Shown: positions 22,430-42,666, counted from the stretch's first letter. The stretch is 64,000 nt of DNA from Hemibagrus wyckioides (GCF_019097595.1 NC_080726.1:13285705-13349704), one strand, 5' to 3'. A program made the numbers and translations. The notes: a model not told the origin generated them from the letters alone.

Positions 22430-22743
22430 ATGCCGTATTCCTGCTGTCCCTTCTTTTGGGAGTAGTCCTTTAACCAGTGATCTGTTTTTCCGCTATTAAA
22501 ACACTCATCATTCCTTCCTCGTCCTCTGCCACATCTTCCTCAGCCACGTCCCTGTACTCGGTTGTTTCCACAGCCAGCTAACGATTGGTAGGAGACCATT
22601 TGCAGGAGAGCGAGTTGGGCCTTGTGTGAGTCTTCATCTCGTCTTCTCACCTTCCTCAGTTTTTCTTGGTTCAGCAGCTTCTCTGCATGAATAGAGTGCT
22701 GTTCATTGAGGTTTAGTTTTCCAGTGTCCCATGTGATACACAT
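22430..22743 (-). pseudogene. Retroviral nucleocapsid-like fragment
   Basis: The minus strand shows a charged stretch (EKLRKVRRRDEDSHKAQLAL) followed, after stops, by a degenerate zinc knuckle (CFNSGKTDHWLKDY), in which the last Cys is replaced by Tyr. Its place between gag and integrase fits. Confidence 0.5.
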
Positions 22744-23120
22744 GTTTTTTGACTTTTTTTTTTGAGCAAATCCTCAGCAACTTTTATCCACCTACTTCTC
22801 TTGGGTCTGGGAGCTGTTTTCTGTATTTCTTCGATATCTGTGATAGTCTAGTGGTGGTGTATGAGGACAGAATGTCCAGTAGGGCTGTTTCTTCATCATG
22901 TTCTTCTAACACTTCTAACATTGATACGTCAGGAATTGGGTCACCTAGGGCAGTTTACAGGCACATGCGTCGAAATACGGGTGTCGAACCAGCAGGGCCG
23001 GGTTGTGTCGATCCAGGTTGTTATCTATAACAAACTTAGGACACTGCAAAGAGGTGTTATGTGCAAGTTTGGCATTATCATTTTTGGGTTGTGATTTTCA
23101 TGCTCTATTGCGTGCTTCAG

Positions 23121-23366
23121 TCACCCACATTTCATAGGCTGCCCAACCCACTTATGTCCCTTTTCCTTTCTAACTTTTAGTATTTCCAGCTGTCTCTCAC
23201 TGAAACTTCCTTTCTCTGGAAAGCCACACTCATTCACCCACATTAAATACGTTTTTACAGATTTGGGTCTGTAATTGAGGAACATAAATTTAACATTAGG
23301 GTGCCTATTACATTCAATTCCCAGATCATCATAATCATATTGACTTTTGCTGTTGCAAGTGCCCAT
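23121..23366 (-). pseudogene. Retroviral gag N-terminus (matrix-like)
   Basis: The frame begins MGTCNSKS; Met-Gly with Ser at position 6 is a plausible N-myristoylation signal as in many retroviral matrix proteins. It is 81 codons, then stops. It lies downstream of the LTR on the minus strand, as expected for gag. Confidence 0.55.
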
Positions 23367-23790
23367 GTTTCTCCTCTTAAATTATTTCAAGATGTCTGAA
23401 AAAGATGTCTCGGATTTTTATCTCATTTATTCTGTGGATTATTATTATTTTTACTTTCAGAGGTCCTCTACGTTTGGTTTGTCAACCGCAACAGCAGATT
23501 TTATCCAAAAGTCTTGCTAAAATTTGCACTCCGACTAAGAAACACCACTATTTCAATTTTGTGAATGCATTTGGCCCCATACCATGTTAAACAAAATCCA
23601 AGCCTTAATTATGCCTCTTTTGTACAATTCATAGACACTATTTTCCAACTACTTACTCAAATGAATTTAGACTACCTCGGTTTTGAACAGCATGGTGAAC
23701 CCAGGTCCCGTCACACTAAATTTCAATTCTGTACTTCAGATAATGTAAAGCCTTTTAAGGTGTGAGGTCCCATCTGGGGTGGCATAGAAT

Positions 23791-24217
23791 TGTGGTGGAA
23801 ATCCATCTTAATTCAAAAGATAAAATAACAGAGGAGTCGGGTACAAGCAAAACTTCATTTTCTGCAGAGAGATCTGTCACATGCTTAATCAATGAGCAGA
23901 GAGAGGCACTTCGTTTTTCTCACATGCTCTTTTTTACAACACACACACATTCTATTCTTTTCCACTCGACATAAGAAGTTTCTTTGTTTTAGCTGTTTCT
24001 AGACATTGTCTGCTCTGTCCTAAGTTCAAGTAACAACATCTTCTACCATGATCAGTGCGTATCTCACTTACATAGTTTCATACACACACTTACCTATGAC
24101 CACAAATGGAACATCGAACACATTTATTCACACTTTCAGTCACACACACACACACACACACACATGTTGCCTTGAGCATGTAGATCATACACAGAAAAAC
24201 ATAATTTTTCCATTACA
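23791..24217 (-). repeat. Retroviral LTR (5' LTR of remnant 1)
   Basis: It begins TGTGGTGGAAATCCATC and ends CATTACA on the plus strand, so it has TG...CA ends. It matches the LTR at 52,954-53,322 and includes a CA microsatellite (about 24,141-24,164). Confidence 0.75.
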
Positions 24218-24265
24218 CTTAGAACACTGGGAGCTGGGGAGGGGGGGCATATAGCTCAACAGAGA

Positions 24266-24278
24266 AAGACAGAGAGAG

Positions 24279-24315
<37 letters not shown>
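24266..24315. repeat. (GA)n microsatellite
   Basis: A GA/AGAG run just outside the LTR. Confidence 0.9.
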
Positions 24316-24319
<4 letters not shown>

Positions 24320-24321
<2 letters not shown>

Positions 24322-25020
24322 TGTCTATATAACATATTGTCTATATTAATTTTACTGATGTTATACAGCAATCCAATAACCCAATAGCTCAACTTTTATT
24401 GTTAATATTTGACCAGTCACCAAGTAAAATTTCTTTTTCATAGTTTTTTGTATGTAAAGCAGAATACAATTACTGCACAAATACTGTAATTGCCCATCAC
24501 TCACCAAAGCATTAGTTACTAAATACTAAAATAATGACTAGTGCCCTGTAAACACTGACACACACACGCACGCAAATGTGTCATTTCAACATCTACATGG
24601 TAGTGTTTTATCAGGTTTTAATTTGTTACTATCTTAAGTATGACATAAATCTTAGCAGGAAAGCCTAATTGATCTCAAGTCCTGCTATTTTACAGCCCCC
24701 ATGTTCCCTTACTGACATCTGTATCATTTTAATTTTTCAGACCTTGTATTAACAGGCATGTGTGAGTAGAGTAAAAGATTCTTCTCACATAAAACGAATA
24801 GTTAATTACAAAAAATGACAACAAGCTAGGATAAATGTAATAATTTTTTACTTAAGTACATGTGGATACAAGTATTTTTATTTTAAGTAGAAATTTATAT
24901 TGTGGACTTCTGCTTTTACCAGAGTAACATTTTTACTAGAGTATCTGTATTTTCATTTAAGTACAGGATATGTGTACTTTGCTCACTACTGTTTATAGGT
25001 CACTAATAATATTTTATAAT
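24320..25020. other. No recognisable gene
   Basis: AT-rich spacer. No domain-bearing frame or clear repeat family seen. Confidence 0.5.
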
Positions 25021-25140
25021 TATGTATTCACCTGAACAATAAGTAAATCCAAACGTTATCACATGAACAAAGTTCAACTTTATAAACTTTTGTAAGTAGG
25101 ATGATCTGGCAGACTGATTTTCAGATATAATTCCCTATGA
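25021..25140 (+). promoter_or_regulatory. Extra copy of the galectin promoter block, with consensus TATA box
   Basis: The conserved block (CCAAACGTTATCACATGAAC, then TATAAAC at 25,081, then GATGATCTGGCAGACTGATT) matches the promoter regions at 3,840 and 61,040. It lies about 890 bp upstream of exon 1 of unit 2, with LINE-derived DNA between. The promoter copy next to exon 1 (about 25,880-25,972) has a damaged TATA (TTTAGAAA). Confidence 0.5.
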
Positions 25141-25144
25141 TTTC

Positions 25145-25790
25145 CTCAGAAGGGAACCCATCCTCATTTGGGTGACACTGAACAGTCAATAATGTAAATG
25201 TTGATAATGACCTTTCTACAACAGCAACCAAGAGTTCTTGAGGAATTAATACATACAGATCTGCTTCTTTAGCTAAGAAAAATTATAAATTGAAAGCCTG
25301 ACTAAACAAATGTGTTTTCAGCCTGGACTTAAACACTGAGAATGTGTCCGAGTCCCTGAACACTAATTGGAAGGTCATTGGATAACTGTGGGGCTTTGTA
25401 AGAAAAAGCTCTGCCCCCTGCTGTAGCCTTTGCTACTTTGCTACAGGACCATTTAGTGCTTTATAGGTCAGTAATAGTATTTTATAATTAATGCAAAATT
25501 TGACTGGGAGCCAGTGTAGTGTGGATAAAATAGGAGTGATGTGTTCATATCTTCTGGTTCTAGTTAGGATTCTAGCTGCTGCATTCTGGACTAACTGGAG
25601 CTTGTTTATGCTCCTACTGGAACATCCAGACAGTAAGGTATTACAATAATTCAACCTATAGGTAATAAAAGCATAAACAATTTTTTATGCACCATGAAGT
25701 GACATCATATTTCTTATCCTAGAAATATTTCTGAGAGGAAGAAGGTTACACTAGAGATATTAACTACATGAGCTTCACATGAAACACCAG
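25145..25790 (-). mobile_element. L2-type LINE 3' fragment
   Basis: Minus frame 25,433-25,654 reads MNYCNTLLSGCSSRSINKLQ, LVQNAAARILTRTRRYEHIT and LHWLPVKFCINYKILLLTYK, the typical C-terminal end of L2-clade LINE reverse transcriptases. It is inserted within the galectin promoter region. Confidence 0.85.
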
Positions 25791-25972
25791 AGTCAATAAT
25801 TACACCAAGGGGGTGTTACACCTAAATATGATAACAAGTAATTTGTCGCCTGATCAAGGAACAAGGATAATAACAGGGAAATCCAAATGTTATCACATGA
25901 ACAAAGGTCCACTTTAGAAACTTTTAAATAGGATGATCTGGCAGCCTGATTTCCAGATGTAACTCCTGCAAA

Positions 25973-33176
<7,204 letters not shown>

Positions 33177-33268
33177 CTAAGAAATTTTGGATATTTTTGT
33201 GCAATATTTTCTCTGGCACAGTTTTACCAAGTCACTGTCACATTTTATCTGTAAACAAAGAAGTATGC

Positions 33269-33275
33269 AAAATAA

Positions 33276-33318
<43 letters not shown>

Positions 33319-33320
33319 AT
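33269..33320 (+). repeat. (AAAT)n tract with polyadenylation-type signals
   Basis: Tandem AATAAATAAA following the galectin stop. Similar tracts follow the last exons at 8,388 and 49,661. Confidence 0.75.
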
Positions 33321-33479
33321 TAAATTTGTGGATTTTCAATAAGCGCACTTTTTAATCATGGCCAGCTTCTATTTTTAATGAACTTAATGATTTAAATGAA
33401 ATGCGATAAATAAAAATAGTTACCAAGATGTTAACATTTCTGTCATGCACTTCTACTTCTGCCCTGTGTTTCAATACCC

Positions 33480-33700
33480 TCATATATTGGGCCGAGGCAG
33501 GTGGGCTCACACAAGGCATTACAAACACATTCTTACACACCCTGAGGCAATTCAGAGTAGTAAACTCACCTACCAGCATGTTTTAGGGAGGTATGAGTAA
33601 ACTGAAATAACTGGAGGAAAGCCACTCAGACACAAGAAGTTAAATTGTTTCCGAGTTAATCCTATTTCTTTTCTATTAACATATAGAAGCAAAAACAGCG
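33480..33700. repeat. Dispersed repeat shared with unit 4
   Basis: GGGCCGAGGCAGGTGGGCTC onward is nearly identical at about 49,880-50,090. It ends with a GGAGGAAAGCCACTCAGAC motif common in fish SINE-like repeats. It lies between the galectin 3' end and the LINE in both units. Confidence 0.6.
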
Positions 33701-33769
33701 CCGTCTGGTGTTACATTTCTGTAACTATTCTGCTTTGCTTTACTCATGTCTTGCCTGAAGATGGTAGTA

Positions 33770-36700
33770 AATGTTAATACAAAAACTATATCTATACTCT
33801 ATATGCAGAATCTTCATAATCTCATCCTTAACCCCAAATGTGACAATCCCAAAATATATGTGTGTGATCTACCAACCCATACCCCCTCTAACATTTCTCT
33901 GCTTCTGGACTGTCAACAAATTTTGATATTGCCAATGGTGTTCTAAAAAAGCTAATTTTTGTTTTCCAGTCAAACTCTTTCCAGGTCTGACTACTGATGC
34001 CCTTATGACATCCTGTACCTATGTTTTCCCAGGTCTTATCATCAATAATGTTGTTTAATTCAAGCTTTCACTTTATATGGAGTGTATTATCAGTTGAATC
34101 AAGCAGTAACAAAGTAGTAATCTTTTATGTAATGGGTGTTGTTTCTTTAATGAAATCAATGAAATATTGTTCCACATTAGGTGGGGCTTTCTTTATTATT
34201 TCTTTTCCTTTATGACTTGTAATATAGTTTCTTATGTGAAAGTATTGAAATAAATCACTTAATAGTACCATAAAATGTTATTTATGATCAGAGAATGAGT
34301 GCAGGGTACTTCCTTTAAATAACTGATCAATTATGCTAAGACCCTTCTCATTCCATCTTTTAAAAGAAGCATCCTACACAGAGGGTAGAAACTGCTATGG
34401 TTATCTGATATGGTTATAGCTCTTGATACGTTTGCCACTCCTCTCAATTTTTTTATTTGGACTTTTGTCCAAACTCTCAGTTTGCTTAACCCAAATATTT
34501 TTTATTTTCATATTTTTCTGAGGTTGGGGTGTCATAAAGGCTAGTGTTGACAAAGAGGCACTTGGTACAGAGCTCTGTTTCATGTAAATCCATCCTGATT
34601 CAACATCATTGTTAATCCATGCCACTACTGGTGTGAGCTGAGCAGCCTAATAATAATTATTGAAACATAGCCTCCCCTTATCCTTTCCTAACATTAATGT
34701 TTTTAATTTTATTCTGGTTATTAATTCATTAATGAACAATAATTCCTAATGTTAATGTTTTTAATTTTATTCTGCCAAATTAACTTTGATATGAGTTTAT
34801 CTAGCAAATAAAATGTAGATGCAGGAATCCATACCGGGAGGGACTGAAATAAGAAGAGCAGTCTAGGTAAAATATTCATTCTGAATGTCTCAATCCTGCC
34901 AAACAATGAATGTGGCAGAACTTCCCACCTTAATAGATCCTTTTTATTGTATTGATTAACTTGTATTGTATTGATTAACTTGTCATAATTTGCTTGATAC
35001 AACTGTTGAAGGTCTGGGTGTAATTGTAAATCCTAAATATTTGAATCCCTGTTTAGACCATCGAAAAGATGTTCTATCATTCAGTTCTCCCGGCCATACT
35101 CCAGTGATCACAAGTACCTCTGATTTGATTGAATTAACTTTACACCGACCAGCCATAACATTTTGACTACCTGCCTAATACTGTGCTGGTCGCTCTTTTG
35201 TAGCTAAAACAGCCCTGACCCATCATCCACTGTGTATTCTAACACCTTTCTTTAAGAACAAGCATTGCTCATATAATCTTGGACTAGTTTTGATAGATAC
35301 TGACCACTGCAGACCGGGAACACCCCCCAAGAGCTGCAGTTTTGGAGATGCTCTGATCCAGTCGTCTAGCCATCACAATTTGGCCCTTGTCAAACTCGCT
35401 CAAATCCATACACTTGCCCAATTTTCCTGCTTCTAACACATCAACTTTGAGGACAAAATGTTCACTTGCTGCCTAATATATCCCACCCACTAACAGTTGC
35501 CATGATGAGGAGATAATCAGTCTTATTCACTTCACCTCTCAGTGGTTATAATGTTACGCCTGATCGGTGTATTCCAGAGATGGATTCATATACTTCTAGA
35601 CAATCTATCTAATAAATGTGTCATGGAAACCCATATATGTCAGTATTTGTTTTGAATATACCCAATCCAAATGTACCAAATGCCTTTTCCACTTTAACTG
35701 AGTGACATTGAGGGAACCTTTCTCTTTCCAGAAATCGTCTGTATGTTATCTCTCCAAACATTGTCAGTATCATGGCATCCACTAACAAATCCTGTCTGGT
35801 CTGGCTTCACTCATTTTCTGTGTTTGAATCCTCTCTGCTAGGATTGAGGCAGAAGTTTTTTAGGTCCTGACAGAGAAGGCTTATGGGCCTATAACCTGTG
35901 CACTGAGTGGGGTCTTTCCCAAATTTTTGTTATTACTGCCTCAGCCCATGACTTTGGAGGGTCTCCTTTCTCTAATGTGTAATTATACATTCAACACAGA
36001 ATTGGGGGTTAATTCATCTATGAAAGCTTCCTATCATTCTCCATGGAAGCCATCTATTCCTGGCAACTTATTTTTGTGTTTACTAATACTTCTCTTAATT
36101 TTTTCCTCTTTAATAGGACTAACCATTACTTCACACTCCTCATCTGTCAGTCTATTCAGTTTGACAAAATCTTGAAAAAAAGATTTTTTTTTTTTATTTC
36201 TTGGCTGTTTGCCCTTTCATATAATTTTTTTTATAGTATTCTTTAAATGCATCTGCTATTTTTTTTAGGATGTTATAATACCCGTAAATCAATGTCTATA
36301 TTTTGGGACAGCTCTACTAGATTGGGCCTTACGTAGTTGGAAAGCAAGTAGCCGATTTGCTCTATTACCAAATTCATAATATTTTCTCATATATTTTGGA
36401 GTTTTAAAATAACAGGGCAATGGTCTGAAAGGGTAATGGGGTCTATACTACACTCTGATACTCTGTGCAATTCAGTTTTTTAAATGTAGAAAACATCCAG
36501 TCTAGAAAAGCTCCCATGTGTTTGTGACATAAATGTGAAGTCTTTTTTTCTCATGGGTGAAGATATCTCCAAATGTCAACCAGCCCTAGCTCATTCATCA
36601 TCCCCAGAGCTGCATTTGTTTTACGTGATTGAAGCCTCTTTTCTATTGGCAACCTGTCCATATACAAGTTTAAGACACAGTTATAGACAATCTTTCTTAA

Positions 36701-38130
36701 ACAAGTTTTTAGCTGTGAAATAGACAGCCTTACTAATGAGAATGGCAATCCCCCCTTTTTCTCCCTCCACCACAGGACGCACTGAAGACCTGATCCACCC
36801 AATCTGTTTTCAAGTTTAAATGCTCTTTGTCTGAGAGATGAGTCTCTTGTAACATGGCAACTCTACACTTTAATGTATGAAGCTGGTCCAGTATTTTTTC
36901 CTCTTCACAGGGCTACCTATTCCCTTAACATTATAATTAACACAAGTTAAACTTTCCATGGTTATTAATTCAATTAAATGCCTTCTTACATTGCCACATT
37001 GGGCTGATCACAAAACCAGAACCAATTAGTGAGTCTATTTAAGTATACCCTTAAAGCATTACTGCTGTCAAGGAAGACAGAACAGTGAACTTGAACATTA
37101 GATTGACCTTTACTACATCCAACTGTTTGCACTTTGCAGAGAGTAAATTCCCCGAAACAGAAATAAAAAAAGGCAACCATTTCCCAGTTGAAAGTGACTC
37201 AGTTCCCAATTGAAAGTGACTCAGTCTCTTTGGGGGGAAAACAAAACTTTACGTGTATACGACCATGTCATTTAAATAGTTCACTTTAGGGGGTCGTGGC
37301 CCAGCGGGCGAGTGTTGTCCACTAATTAAGTGTTATTACGTCCGCTATTACTGAAAAAAACATCAAAATTTACCAGTCTTAATGTAATCACGGTCTTTAT
37401 CACTTACAGACTCTATTATATCCCTCCCGTTAACAGACTTGAGGTCTCACCTCGCGTTCACAGAGATATGAAAGGGGAAAGAGAAATAATAATTATAGAT
37501 CTTAACTGTATTTGTTCATGGAAAAAATACAACTATATCATCTACTCAGGAAAGAGAGCTTTAACATCTGTGTCTGACAACGTTGCTTGATTAATCCGGC
37601 GACGGCCTCCTCTCCACATCTGCTACAGGGCTGTTGCTAATACGTTTCTTGGCCTCTACGATATGCGTTTCCAACTTTATTATTTTAAACAAATTACGCC
37701 TTAATGTATGGTATGGATTAAACAAAAAAGTAAACTGTAATTGTCCAGATAAAGCTGCTTTTCTACATACTATACTATTAAGTGGATTGATATTGTAATA
37801 GGATTGTACAAACACATGGGGTACAAGATGTAAAAATAAATTGTTTTTGTTATCCTTGTTACATTATTGTTCATTCACATTAGTTAAAATGCCTGTTAGT
37901 GTATAGTTTAGGTCTAGGAGCATTAAAAATGTGTCTAACAAATCCAGCTAAAAATGTACTCACAGAGAATCTCAAAGATTAAATGGGTTCATAAACAACC
38001 CTTGAATTAGGTAAGATTAGCCTCTTTTATACAGATATGATCTCTAAAGGTTATCTTCAGGAAGCCTCTAGAATCTCAGGTAGCCCATATACTGCCTATA
38101 AAATGACTGACAGGAGGCGCAACAAAACAA
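33770..38130 (-). mobile_element. L1/Tx1-like LINE, degenerate, copy 2
   Basis: Collinear with copy 1 (14,510-19,260), including the internal Tc1 remnant. Minus frame 34,721-35,002 (RWEVLPHSLFGRIETFRMN, ILPRLLFLFQSLPVW) is the LINE region after the RT. Frame 36,551-36,802 covers endonuclease-domain sequence. A stretch at about 36,935-37,865 is present here and in copy 3 but missing from copy 1. Confidence 0.8.
35143..35569 (-). mobile_element. Deleted Tc1-like element inside LINE copy 2
   Basis: Inverted ends TACACCGACCAGCCATAAC and TTATAATGTTACGCCTGATC, flanked by TA. It lies at the same LINE position as the element at 16,484 but with a different internal deletion. Confidence 0.8.
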
Positions 38131-38965
38131 ATATTCTGGACCAGTTTTCAAAAATAGGTTTTCTCAGCAACTTCATAAACTTTTGCAAAGGCCAAATTTG
38201 TTGCACATGTTCTACATGTCATCCATCCAACTACTGTACCTTGTGATGGTGGCGCACACACCACCACACTGAAGCCACAAAAAACGCACTTTGCCCCATT
38301 AAAACAGTGGCACTGAAGTGACAGCAGCAATTCAGCTAAGTGTGGCTGCAAAGTGGGGCAGCCAAAAGCGCGCCCTTATCAGTAGGACTTTTCCAGCTTG
38401 ATTTCAGTTCATTTTGACCTCTGAGGACAGCATGGGTAAGTTTCAGGGCCACAGCTCTATCTTTTGTTGCTTAGTTTTAATTTTATGCTCTTTTCTTTTA
38501 CATTTGCACTAGCCTCAGTTTTAATTGCGTTTTCCTCTTACTTACTCCCAGCTCTATTTCCTGCAACCCTTGACTCCCTACAACGCACTGTGCACCTATA
38601 GCTGGGCACAATGACCCAGGGCACAGCTCCAACCAGGATTGATGCTTCTGTCCAAGTTTCATCTACTGCGGAAAAGGCGTGCCAAACTGATGTCCCACTG
38701 TTATTCATTCTACACAGGCCGTGCAATCTCAGTACAAAGTTAACAAACGTACCCAAACCTCTCATCCCGCATGTTGTGTTAAACCCTACATTGTTAAACC
38801 TGTAAATAGAGGTGATCATTAAACAGAGGTGGTGCCTGACAACCCAATCATGCTGTCCTCTGATTCTTATTGTTTTATACAAACACAAACAAGTATATAT
38901 ATTCAAATACATTCTAAACACTCTAAACCACAAAAATTACTCCCACAACATACATCCTAAAAAGA
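38130..38965. other. No recognisable gene
   Basis: Short frames on both strands (for example minus 38,148-38,351 and plus 38,611-38,805) have no domain I recognise. Presumed old repeat DNA. Confidence 0.45.
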
Positions 38966-38969
38966 AAAT

Positions 38970-39390
38970 GTGATTGATCAGACCTGGCCATCTTCTTCCA
39001 TTGCTCCATGGTCCAGTTATGATGCCCATTATTGCCGCTTTCTGCGGTGCACAGAGGTCAGCATGGGCATCCTGACTGGTCTGCAACTATGCAGATGCAT
39101 TGTGTGTTCTGACACCTTTCTGTCAGAACCAGCATTAAGTTTTTCAGCAATTTGAGCAACAGTAGCTTGTCTGTTGGATCGGACCACAGGGGCCAGTCTT
39201 CGCTCCCCACTTACATAAATGAGCCTTTGTCGCCCACGACCCTGTTGCCAGTTCCTTACTTGGACCACATTTGATAGATTCTGACCACTGCAGACTGTGA
39301 AAAACCCCACAAGTGCTCTTGTCAAACTCGCTCAAATCCTTATGCTTGCCCATTTTTCCTGCTTCAAACACATCAAAATGTTTACTTGGT
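38970..39390 (-). mobile_element. Tc1-like transposon fragment
   Basis: Minus frames read MGKHKDLSEFDKST (39,144-39,371) and VVRSNRQATVAQIAEKLNAG (39,029-39,325), the N-terminal DNA-binding part of the same fish Tc1 family as at 16,484. Frameshifted, and the catalytic part is absent. Confidence 0.75.
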
Positions 39391-39479
39391 GGGTATGGGG
39401 GTTGCAGAAGATAAGTGACAAGGTTAATTTGACGTAGAATTTAAAATTGACCAGTGTATGGGGGGCTTCTTTTTTTGCA

Positions 39480-40200
39480 AGGGAAGTTAAGTTTTAGATT
39501 TCTTATTGACAGCTACACAAACTGACCTTGTTGGTAAGGCAGGTGGGGGCATCGGTGGCAATTTGCTTGTAGGTATTGGCAGCGGGCGGCTTGTTGGAGG
39601 CGGACATGGGCGCTCTCCCACACCCTCTGACTATGCCTGAACCAGTCATCCATTACTGTCACATTGAAGGGTTCACCTGACTAGGGAAAGAGAGGAGGTT
39701 GGTAGCCCAGAACACATTGGAATTGGGTTAGAGCAGTGGATGAGTGAATGAGAGAGTTCCGGGCATATTCAGCCCAGGGAAGAAATATGATCTGAAAAAC
39801 TGGCCTAGTTCTTGGTTAGTCCATTTCATCTGACCACTGGCTTGCGGGCAGTAACCAGAAGTGAGAGGCTGACATTAATACCAGGTATTCACAGAAGGCT
39901 CTTCACACTCTGGAGGTAAACTGGGGGCCTTTGTCATATACAATGTCTTCAGGGAACACACAGATTCTAAACACGTGACTGAACAAGACTTGGTTGTTTC
40001 CAAGGCTGTAGGGAACCCTTTGGGCTGTGAGGAATGGCACTAACTGGCATGCTTTGGAAAAGCGATCCACAATGACAAGTACAGAAGGTGAACCCATGAG
40101 AGTTAAGGAGGTCTATCACAAAATACCTAACAATACTTTGCATAGTTCTACGTGCTAAATGAGTATAAATATGCAGTGCGATGATGACCCTGATGTTTCT
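39480..40200 (-). mobile_element. Ty3/gypsy retrotransposon fragment
   Basis: Minus frame 39,903-40,097 begins MGSPSVLVIVDRFSKACQLV and ends PEDIVYDKGPQFTSRV, the integrase core with two catalytic Asp residues. Related gypsy DNA lies at 59,130-59,755, also just upstream of a galectin exon 4 relic. Confidence 0.8.
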
Positions 40201-40260
40201 CAAATCTCAGACGATGGCTCCCTCTGGCAGTTAGGAAGAGAATTGGCCAGGGGCACCATT

Positions 40261-40307
40261 ACAGTGGGATGGTAGAAGTTAATACCATCAGTTTCCAGGA
40301 TCCTGTG
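40261..40307 (+). pseudogene. Relic of galectin exon 4 (3' end), unit 3
   Basis: It reads GMVEVNTISFQDPV in frame, the last strand of the N-CRD, and ends at a donor-like GTTAGA. A near copy is at 59,761-59,802. The rest of the N-CRD is replaced by gypsy DNA. Confidence 0.7.
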
Positions 40308-40481
40308 GTTAGAAGAACTCATAAGCACAAATCTTAATAGATTTATAAAAATTACTGGGAAATTTAGAGAAGGTATTATATATAATAAGGTATATATAAG
40401 GTATATATAAAAAATCTGGCTAGATACAGCCACACATGAAGGAAATAAAGCTGGGAAATTAATTTTGGTTTATTTGCCATC

Positions 40482-40543
40482 TTGGAGGCATGGTGGCTTG
40501 GTGGATAGCACGTTGCCCGACACATGCAGGGTTGGTGGTTCAA

Positions 40544-40584
<41 letters not shown>

Positions 40585-41190
40585 AGTTTGCATGTTTTCT
40601 CTATGTTTCAGGGGTTTCCTCTTGGTTCTCTAGTGTTACAGACTGGGACATTTCCCTGCCAGAGTACTTCGAGGCGCTAGCAGGTGTATCGCTGTTCATT
40701 GTGAATGTCATGTGATTATGCCTAGTATGTTTTCACCTATGCTTAATTACATTTAATCTGGTTTGCTCTTTATACCCTTCCTCTTGTGTTGGCTTTTTGT
40801 CGAGTCATTGCTCACAACGCGTTCACAATGTCTGCTGTTGTGTACTGTCGTGTTTGGTTTTCTGTTCCATGTTATGTTTATTTAGGATTGTGCCTTTGTT
40901 TCTGTGATATCTCTGTGTTTCCAGGTATTTGTGTTATGTTTTCATTAATAAACCAAAGATTGTTTTCATCCTGTGTATGGGTCTGGTTGAAAATGTTCTC
41001 AGAACCCGTGACATCCAGTTTTCTCCCCCACTAAAAAGACATGCATTATAGGCTGAATACTTACTTAATCCTCTTTGATCCAGGTGGAGCATAAGGTGTC
41101 TTTTCCAGACTGGCATCGTCGTTTAGGCTCCAGGTTCCCTGTGACCCAGTAGAATAAGTGGTGTAGAGAATGGATGGATAACTGCCTTCC
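40482..41190 (+). repeat. SINE-like dispersed repeat interrupted by a solo LTR
   Basis: It starts GGCATGGTGGCTTGGTGGAT, continues with a GT microsatellite (about 40,547-40,582) and ends AGAATGGATGGATAA, as in a widespread fish repeat. The middle (40,634-41,013) is a foreign LTR. Confidence 0.7.
40634..41013 (+). mobile_element. Solo LTR with 5-bp target duplication
   Basis: It begins TGTTACAGACTGGGACA and ends CCCGTGACA (TG...CA), contains AATAAA near 40,950, and is flanked by TCTAG / TCCAG. The host repeat reads through as ...TCCAGTTTTCTCC when the LTR is removed. A truncated copy with TCCAG at its left is at about 60,091-60,345. Confidence 0.8.
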
Positions 41191-41471
41191 TGTAAGGGTG
41201 TCCTTACATTACCATGACAGTAAAATGTTTTGCCTAGTATTATTTTATAAAAATGTTTTTGATTCCATTTGATAGGGTTTCGTACTTGCCAAAGCTGGAT
41301 TCTAGGTAACTGCTAGTATTTTAATACTGTACTAACAATTTTCAAAGATTTTCCAAAATTGTTTTTAGAAATGTCAGATCAAGATGTTTAGTAAAAGCTA
41401 AGCTTTTTATTTTTATGGTTGTTTTTCACAAAATAACAATTTCAGTGTTATATCCTCTGTTATTTTTGTAG

Positions 41472-41501
41472 CCACAGTTTGCTTATCCTTCTGGATATGG
41501 T
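41472..41501 (+). CDS. Galectin unit 3, linker mini-exon 1
   Basis: 30 nt between GTAG and GTAAGT, phase 0, encoding PQFAYPSGYG. The Pro/Gly/Tyr-rich composition is typical of galectin linkers. The unit around it is decayed. Confidence 0.6.
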
Positions 41502-42003
41502 GTAAGTAACTCCATGTTTATTCATATAAATTAAGCTTGTGCAACCTCATATCCTGCCTAAAATCTGAAAAGTATTACTTTGTTGGAAATGTAATGATTT
41601 CACATGTAATGTACAGTACCAAATTTGTAACCTGGCAAATCAGAGCATGGTCTTCTTCCTTTCTCTGGAAGTACAGTCACAGGCTTGTTCTCATGACAGA
41701 AGGTTACAAATTTATTGTGACAGTTTCCAGTGGTTTGTGGAGTTTTTTAAGAGCATTTGTAGCCTCCAGATAACATGCTGCAAAAGTTAATCTTACAAAT
41801 TACTGAGCTCAAAACATAATAGACATGATTTGATTTTTCACATAAAATACTTTAAAGACTTGGATCACATGCTTTTGAGGTTGTCACTCCTGTACCCCAG
41901 CTTCCTGTTTTTTAGACAGTATCTCTACTTCTTCAGAATTATATTTACATTGCCACATGCATTCACAGTGAAGTGGTCCATTTTTATCTGTTTTCCTCTA
42001 AAG

Positions 42004-42033
42004 GCCCCTGCATTTCACGCTACAGCAAGATAC
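42004..42033 (+). CDS. Galectin unit 3, linker mini-exon 2
   Basis: 30 nt between AAAG and GTAAGA, phase 0, encoding APAFHATARY. Followed 100 nt later by the C-CRD first exon. Confidence 0.5.
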
Positions 42034-42137
42034 GTAAGAACTCAAGGCCATGAAACATAATTAGTTCACATTCTGTTTTACTTTAATGGAATGAGCTCAT
42101 AATAATAATCATCACTTCTTGCATTCTTCATTGTTAG

Positions 42138-42666
<529 letters not shown>

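Larger units (their letters stand above)
21485..24217 (-). mobile_element. Endogenous retrovirus remnant 1 (minus strand)
   Basis: On the minus strand, from high to low coordinate: an LTR (23,791-24,217), a gag N-terminus (23,121-23,366), a nucleocapsid-like segment (about 22,430-22,743) and integrase pieces (21,538-22,070). Protease, RT and env are not visible between or after them. It is internally deleted and full of stops. Homologous to remnant 2 at 52,954-59,127. Confidence 0.75.

Noticed and set aside
22430..23366. Possible intact retroviral gag
   Set aside because: Frame is cut by stops, the zinc knuckle is degenerate, and most of pol and env is absent.
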